From a virus: a DNA stretch of 37,856 nucleotides. The notes under the pieces are model-generated. The model was not told where the DNA came from. It worked only from the letters and a program-made list of their open reading frames with translations, and searched no databases. The stretch is from positions 1 through 37,856 of IMG/VR virus record IMGVR_UViG_3300049734_000195; one strand, given 5' to 3'. Below, in pieces: positions 35,161 through 37,856 of this stretch (its first letter is position 1; each line of letters begins with the position of its first letter). The position numbers and the translations under genes are program-made.

Positions 35161-35393
35161 CGCGTCGCCCTCCGCAGCGTCCGCACCTGGCCGCCGACCG
35201 CCTGGCGCGCGATGTAGGACTCCAGCGCCGCGCGCTCGAACACCACCGCGCCCCGCGCGAGCCGGGAGAACGGCACCGGCGAGACGGGCCGGCCGTCGGC
35301 CCGGCGACGGTGGATCCAGCGGATCACGAGGCTCCTGGGGATGCCGTAGATCGCGGTCACGTCCGCAGCCGAGACGAACAGCGCGGCGGTCAC
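35157..35393 (-). CDS. AlpA/MerR-like winged-helix protein, possible excisionase
   Basis: 78 residues. FVSAADVTAIYGIPRSLVIR (about 6-25) then WIHRRRADGRPVSPVPFSRL (about 26-45) and GAVVFERAALESYIARQ is the excisionase/AlpA-type winged-helix layout: a helix-turn-helix followed by an Arg-rich wing. The protein is small, basic and in the early minus-strand arm, so it is a good candidate for a recombination directionality factor acting at attP with Int. A different regulator is equally possible. GTG start overlapping the upstream TGA (GTGA). Confidence 0.65.
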   Translation of the reverse strand: MTAALFVSAADVTAIYGIPRSLVIRWIHRRRADGRPVSPVPFSRLARGAVVFERAALESYIARQAVGGQVRTLRRATR

Positions 35394-35578
35394 GACGCAG
35401 CTCCGGCGGCTTCGGCAACCGCGGCCGGCGGCTCTAGCAGCCGCCCCGCCTGTTCGAGCGCGTCCGGGAGCGTGCGGAAGGCCCACGAACCGCCGCCGAC
35501 CGGGTGGGACACCTGGATGAGGTAGCCGTTCTGGAGCCGCCAGATGTTGAGGGCGATGACGGGCTCAGGGGCGCTCAC
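35390..35578 (-). CDS. Small early protein, unknown
   Basis: 62 residues. VIALNIWRLQNGYLIQVSHP, then GGGSWAFRTLPDALEQAGRL, reads as three beta-strands and a helix, a compact fold. The GTG overlaps the upstream CII-like stop as GTGA. A longer start at 35590 overlaps more than needed. No family recognised; it is in the earliest part of the minus-strand arm. Confidence 0.5.
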   Translation of the reverse strand: MSAPEPVIALNIWRLQNGYLIQVSHPVGGGSWAFRTLPDALEQAGRLLEPPAAVAEAAGAAS

Positions 35579-36027
35579 GGCTCCCCCCACAGTCGCGGCT
35601 GCCGGGAATCCCGGCGCATGCCGCGCAGGATCGAGGCGACGGCATTCCGCTTCTTCTCGGTGATCGCCCCCGCCTCGACCAGGAGGCCGGCGACGTGCTC
35701 CGGCGACGGCTCCAGCGGGATCAACCGGAACCCGAGCGCGAACGCGAGCCGCGCCAGGAACGGCTCGTCAGGGTCCGCGAGCGTCATCAACTCGGGCAGG
35801 ATCACCAGCGGCAGGTGCTCGGGGTGCGACACGTAGTCCCGGACCGTCGAGCGCGCCTTGTCGACCACGGCCGCGACCCGTTCCGTGCCATGGGCGAGGC
35901 ACAGTCGGTCGACGAAGTCGGCGATCTCCGGGCCGATCGCCAGTCGTTGGCGGATCTCCAACGGCTCGCCGGACCCGTTGGCAATTCTCCCCTGGACTCC
36001 AACGGGGGTCGGTCGTATACCGGCCAT
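35575..36027 (-). CDS. CII-like (CP76 family) regulator
   Basis: 150 residues. GTERVAAVVDKARSTVRDYV (about 46-65), then HPEHLPLVILPELMTLADPD (about 67-86), resembles both lambda CII (a GTEK..AEAVGVDKSQISRW-type turn) and the phage CP76/CII family, with a following FLARLAFALGFRLIP. It lies directly after the Cro-like gene, as cII does. It would bind DNA to favour lysogeny. The ATG overlaps the Cro-like stop as TGATG, so I reject the longer frame at 36246. The match is by pattern. Confidence 0.68.
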   Translation of the reverse strand: MAGIRPTPVGVQGRIANGSGEPLEIRQRLAIGPEIADFVDRLCLAHGTERVAAVVDKARSTVRDYVSHPEHLPLVILPELMTLADPDEPFLARLAFALGFRLIPLEPSPEHVAGLLVEAGAITEKKRNAVASILRGMRRDSRQPRLWGEP

Positions 36028-36233
36028 CAGGCAGCCTCCGTCCACAGCCGTTCGACGGTCGAGTTCAGCAACTTGGCGATCCGGATCGCGGTCCGGACGT
36101 TTGGGCGGGAGCGCCCCTTGAGGATGTTCCGGGCCTGCGTCTCCGAAATGCCGACGCGGCGGGCGATTTGCGCGGCGCTGATGCGCCGAGCGCTGGCGAC
36201 CGTCTCTAGGGTGGTTGGCGTATGAGCGTTCAT
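36027..36233 (-). CDS. Cro-like repressor
   Basis: 68 residues, essentially one XRE helix-turn-helix: ISAAQIARRVGISETQARNI (about 18-37), followed by a recognition helix end and SRPNVRTAIRIAKLL. It is the first gene of the minus-strand lytic arm, divergent from the CI-like repressor, and shares the operator zone with it. The promoter (36243-36271) places transcription start about 2 bases before the ATG, so the message looks leaderless. It is the expected Cro partner in the lysis-lysogeny switch. Confidence 0.8.
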   Translation of the reverse strand: MNAHTPTTLETVASARRISAAQIARRVGISETQARNILKGRSRPNVRTAIRIAKLLNSTVERLWTEAA

Positions 36234-36261
36234 TGCGCTGCAACAATACGCTTATAGGCGT
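36233..36261. promoter_or_regulatory. Operator palindromes of the lysis-lysogeny switch
   Basis: Two palindromes lie between the divergent repressor genes. ACGCTTATAGGCGT (36248-36261) has perfect ACGC/GCGT arms around a TATA-type centre with one mismatched pair. TTGCGCTGCAA (36233-36243) has TTGC/GCAA arms. The first covers the promoter spacer, and the second overlaps the last base of the -10 and the start of the Cro-like gene. They are likely CI/Cro operators. Confidence 0.5.
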
Positions 36262-36271
36262 TCGATGTCAA
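36243..36271 (-). promoter_or_regulatory. Strong sigma-70 promoter for the lytic arm
   Basis: On the minus strand TTGACA (36266-36271) is followed after exactly 17 bases by TATTGT (36243-36248), a near-consensus pair. Nine bases separate the end of the -10 from the Cro-like ATG, so transcription would begin within a few bases of the start codon, with no room for a Shine-Dalgarno. Confidence 0.75.
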
Positions 36272-36801
36272 CAACATTTTTTGCGGCTTGTCAAAAAACT
36301 GCGGAGGCGATAGAACGCCATGCCATGAAACGAGTTGTGGCCGCGAGGATTCGGGAGCTACGCGAAGGGCGAGGCTGGACCCAGGCCCAGCTCGCGCAGG
36401 AGGCGCACACGACGGTCTCGACGGTGAGCCGGTGGGAGACCGGGAAGTCGGTACCGAGGGGAAAGAAGCTCGCCACCTTGAGCGCGGCGTTTCACGTCGC
36501 CGAGGATGCCCTGGCCTACGGGGCGTCGCCGGACGCGATTCACGTCATTGAGCACTCTCCGCGGGTCTGTTTCGAGGCGATGGGTGCGGACCACCGCTAC
36601 AAGGCCGTCATCAGCCTCCACAACTGGTTGAGGGCCAACAGGAAGTACCGGCACCTGGATCGCGTCGTGATGGATATTCTCGAGATCGCGAACGCGCCGC
36701 CTCCCGTGCGTAGGCTCTGGCGGCAGATGCTCAACATCGATGAGAATCAGGCGAGTGACGACCGCGCGCAGAGGCGGGGTCGCAAACGGAGGTCGGGATG
36801 A
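36265..36801 (+). CDS. CI-like repressor (XRE family)
   Basis: 178 residues if begun at ATG 36265; a second in-frame ATG at 36325 (MKRVVAARIRELRE) is the alternative. The HTH is KRVVAARIRELREGRGWTQA through HTTVSTVSRWETGKSVPRGK (about 22-67), the usual XRE pattern. The C-terminal half is an unfamiliar helical segment (RVVMDILEIANAPPPVRRLW), not a LexA/CI peptidase. It is divergent from the Cro-like gene. GGAGG at 36303-36307 is too far from 36325 to decide; starting at 36265 would give a near-leaderless message from a weak -10 TTATAG (36252-36257). It keeps the lysogenic state. Confidence 0.7.
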   Translation: MSTTFFAACQKTAEAIERHAMKRVVAARIRELREGRGWTQAQLAQEAHTTVSTVSRWETGKSVPRGKKLATLSAAFHVAEDALAYGASPDAIHVIEHSPRVCFEAMGADHRYKAVISLHNWLRANRKYRHLDRVVMDILEIANAPPPVRRLWRQMLNIDENQASDDRAQRRGRKRRSG

Positions 36802-37115
36802 AACGATGGAAGTGGGGATTCGTGCTCGCCGGGGCGCTCGCGCTCGGGGCGGCGGGCAGCATCACGATGGAAATGGGCACCTTCAGTAGCAGGGACGGCA
36901 TGGTTCGCCTGGCTGTTCACCGTTGGGGCGGCGAGTGGCTCGGAAGCATCTACATGGCGGACAAACACAACATCCAGAAGCTCGTGATTCCACTTCAGCC
37001 TTCCGACCTCCGCGAGCTGTCGCGGATGTGCTTGGAGACGGCCGATGAAATCGAGAGACAGAGAGCGGCGGAAGCCGGAGCCATCCTCGAGCCCGCCCCC
37101 GCCGCGACCCCCTGA
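36798..37115 (+). CDS. Small membrane or exported protein of the lysogeny arm
   Basis: 105 residues. KRWKWGFVLAGALALGAAGS (residues 2-21) is a signal-like or anchor segment. A beta-rich part (LAVHRWGGEWLGSIYMADKH) and a helical acidic end (RELSRMCLETADEIERQRAA) follow. The ATG overlaps the repressor stop (ATGA), so it is co-expressed with CI in lysogens. That makes a lysogenic conversion or superinfection-exclusion role an attractive guess, but no motif proves it. Confidence 0.55.
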   Translation: MKRWKWGFVLAGALALGAAGSITMEMGTFSSRDGMVRLAVHRWGGEWLGSIYMADKHNIQKLVIPLQPSDLRELSRMCLETADEIERQRAAEAGAILEPAPAATP

Positions 37116-37206
37116 GCCGCGCGTCGCCGGCGGCATCGTCCCCCTGAAGAACGGCCTCCAGGTCGTGTGGCGCTGGACCAAGACGCCTAAGAAGGACAGC
37201 CGGTAG
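37045..37206 (+). CDS. Small basic ORF upstream of int
   Basis: 53 residues from ATG 37045 to TAG 37204-37206, overlapping the end of the previous gene in another frame. The middle is Pro/Arg-rich (PPPPRPPEPRV), and the end reads GGIVPLKNGLQVVWRWTKTP, a small ordered-looking segment. GGAG lies about nine bases before the ATG and the integrase ATG follows after five bases. It could be a small protein or only a translated leader coupling to int. Confidence 0.45.
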   Translation: MKSRDRERRKPEPSSSPPPPRPPEPRVAGGIVPLKNGLQVVWRWTKTPKKDSR

Positions 37207-37211
37207 GTCCG

Positions 37212-37856
37212 ATGCCCGGCACCCTCCGTTGGCGCGCCGACCGCGGCGAGTGGATGGTGGACATCTACGTCGGGGGGCGCCGCTACCGCCGCTTCGTCGG
37301 GGCGAACAAGGCGCTCGCGGACGCGGCCCTGCGCGCCTGGCAGGACGATCGGGTGCGGGTGGCGAACCGGCTCCCCGCATGGATCGCCTCCATCGCCCCC
37401 CCACTGGGGGAATATTCCGTGGAATATTTGGAGGGGCTCCGGACCGCCGGCCGCGCCGCCCGGACAATCGCGCTCCGGGAGCGTCACGTCGCCGCGATCG
37501 TCGCGGAGCTCGGCGACACCCCGCTCAACCTGATCCGACGGCCGCAGTTCCAGGGGTTCGTCCGCGCGCAGCTCGCCAGCGGGCTCTCCCCGAGCACGGT
37601 GCACGTCTCGGCCGGCATCCTCCGGCACATGCTGCGGACCGCCGCGGCCGCGGAGTTGATCCCGCCACCCGAGAACCTGGGGCCCCTACCGCCGATGCGG
37701 CGCCGCGAGCGGTTCCTCGATGCCCGGGAAGTCGAGCGTCTGCTCCGGGCGGTCGCCGGCCAGCGGGATCTGGAGCTGCTCGTGCGCCTGACCCTCTGGT
37801 CCGGGCTGCGGATCTCCGAGGCGCTCGGGTTGCGCTGGCGAGACATCGACCGCAAG
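37212..37856 (+). CDS. int: Tyrosine recombinase (phage integrase), N-terminal part
   Basis: 215 codons, cut by the window end. Residues 1-40 (PGTLRWRADRGEWMVDIYVG) are a small beta N-terminal arm-binding-like segment. Residues about 75-160 are the SAM-like core-binding domain (EYLEGLRTAGRAARTIALRE and SPSTVHVSAGILRHMLRTAA). The catalytic domain begins and includes the first Arg in LWSGLRISEALGLRW (about 196-210). The frame at base 37856 continues exactly into the frame at base 1, where the rest of the catalytic domain ends int. The part with the beta-hairpin Lys is missing between them. AGGTCCG precedes the ATG. Confidence 0.85.
   Translation, partial: MPGTLRWRADRGEWMVDIYVGGRRYRRFVGANKALADAALRAWQDDRVRVANRLPAWIASIAPPLGEYSVEYLEGLRTAGRAARTIALRERHVAAIVAELGDTPLNLIRRPQFQGFVRAQLASGLSPSTVHVSAGILRHMLRTAAAAELIPPPENLGPLPPMRRRERFLDAREVERLLRAVAGQRDLELLVRLTLWSGLRISEALGLRWRDIDRK

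Noticed and set aside
1-37856. tRNA gene as an attachment site
   Set aside because: No tRNA-like cloverleaf or TTCRANYC arm beside int was recognised by eye; a program would be needed to exclude one.

Overview
The window is almost entirely one temperate tailed phage (siphovirus, HK97-type head), very G+C-rich apart from one short stretch, probably from a metagenomic or high-GC Gram-negative host. Lysogeny genes, an integrase, a terminase, portal, prohead protease and capsid set, a tape measure, a tail tip and a lysis cassette are all present in phage order. No tRNA, rRNA, IS element or CRISPR array was recognised. The host is not identifiable from these bases. A membrane-anchored coiled-coil protein next to the lysin fits a diderm host but does not prove one.

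Layout. Positions 1-273 hold the C-terminal end of a tyrosine integrase, and 37212-37856 hold its N-terminal part running off the other end in the same reading frame. The window therefore looks like a circular genome opened inside int, with about 60 codons missing. After int comes a repeat-bearing non-coding stretch (274-489), the likely attP. Everything from 490 to 36233 is on the minus strand, read right to left. It begins with a Cro-like gene and a CII(CP76)-like gene at a strong promoter (36243-36271). Next come small early genes (33305-35578), a recombination block (PD-(D/E)XK nuclease, annealing-protein candidate and Rad50/SbcC-like ATPase, 29090-33203), then HNH and RuvC-like nucleases, a metallopeptidase and a replication initiator (25027-25863). 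Packaging and head genes follow (15281-24340), then tail genes (4756-15246), a polysaccharide lyase, a lysin and small membrane proteins (2586-4759), and finally secreted or Ig-like proteins (490-2589). The plus-strand lysogeny arm (36265 to the end) carries a CI-like repressor, a small membrane protein, a small overlapping ORF and int.

Most minus-strand genes overlap by 1 or 4 bases (TGATG, ATGA, GTGA), so the arm is translated as a coupled chain. Hairpins break it at a few points (33269-33299, 34030-34048, 18504-18526, 2064-2092, 859-921).

The most striking non-protein signal lies inside the replication initiator gene. Eight copies of TCGCGA form two blocks of four, each copy exactly 11 bases after the last. 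A 26-base dyad lies between the blocks, with an AT-rich tract on one side and a G-quadruplex-type motif on the other. Because 11 is not a multiple of three, this is a DNA-level pattern, and I read it as the phage replication origin, comparable to lambda ori inside gene O. Other notable points are a portal-MuF fusion, three related small proteins downstream of the capsid gene, a carbohydrate-binding-like module inserted in two adjacent tail genes, and divergent promoters that appear to give leaderless repressor and Cro messages.
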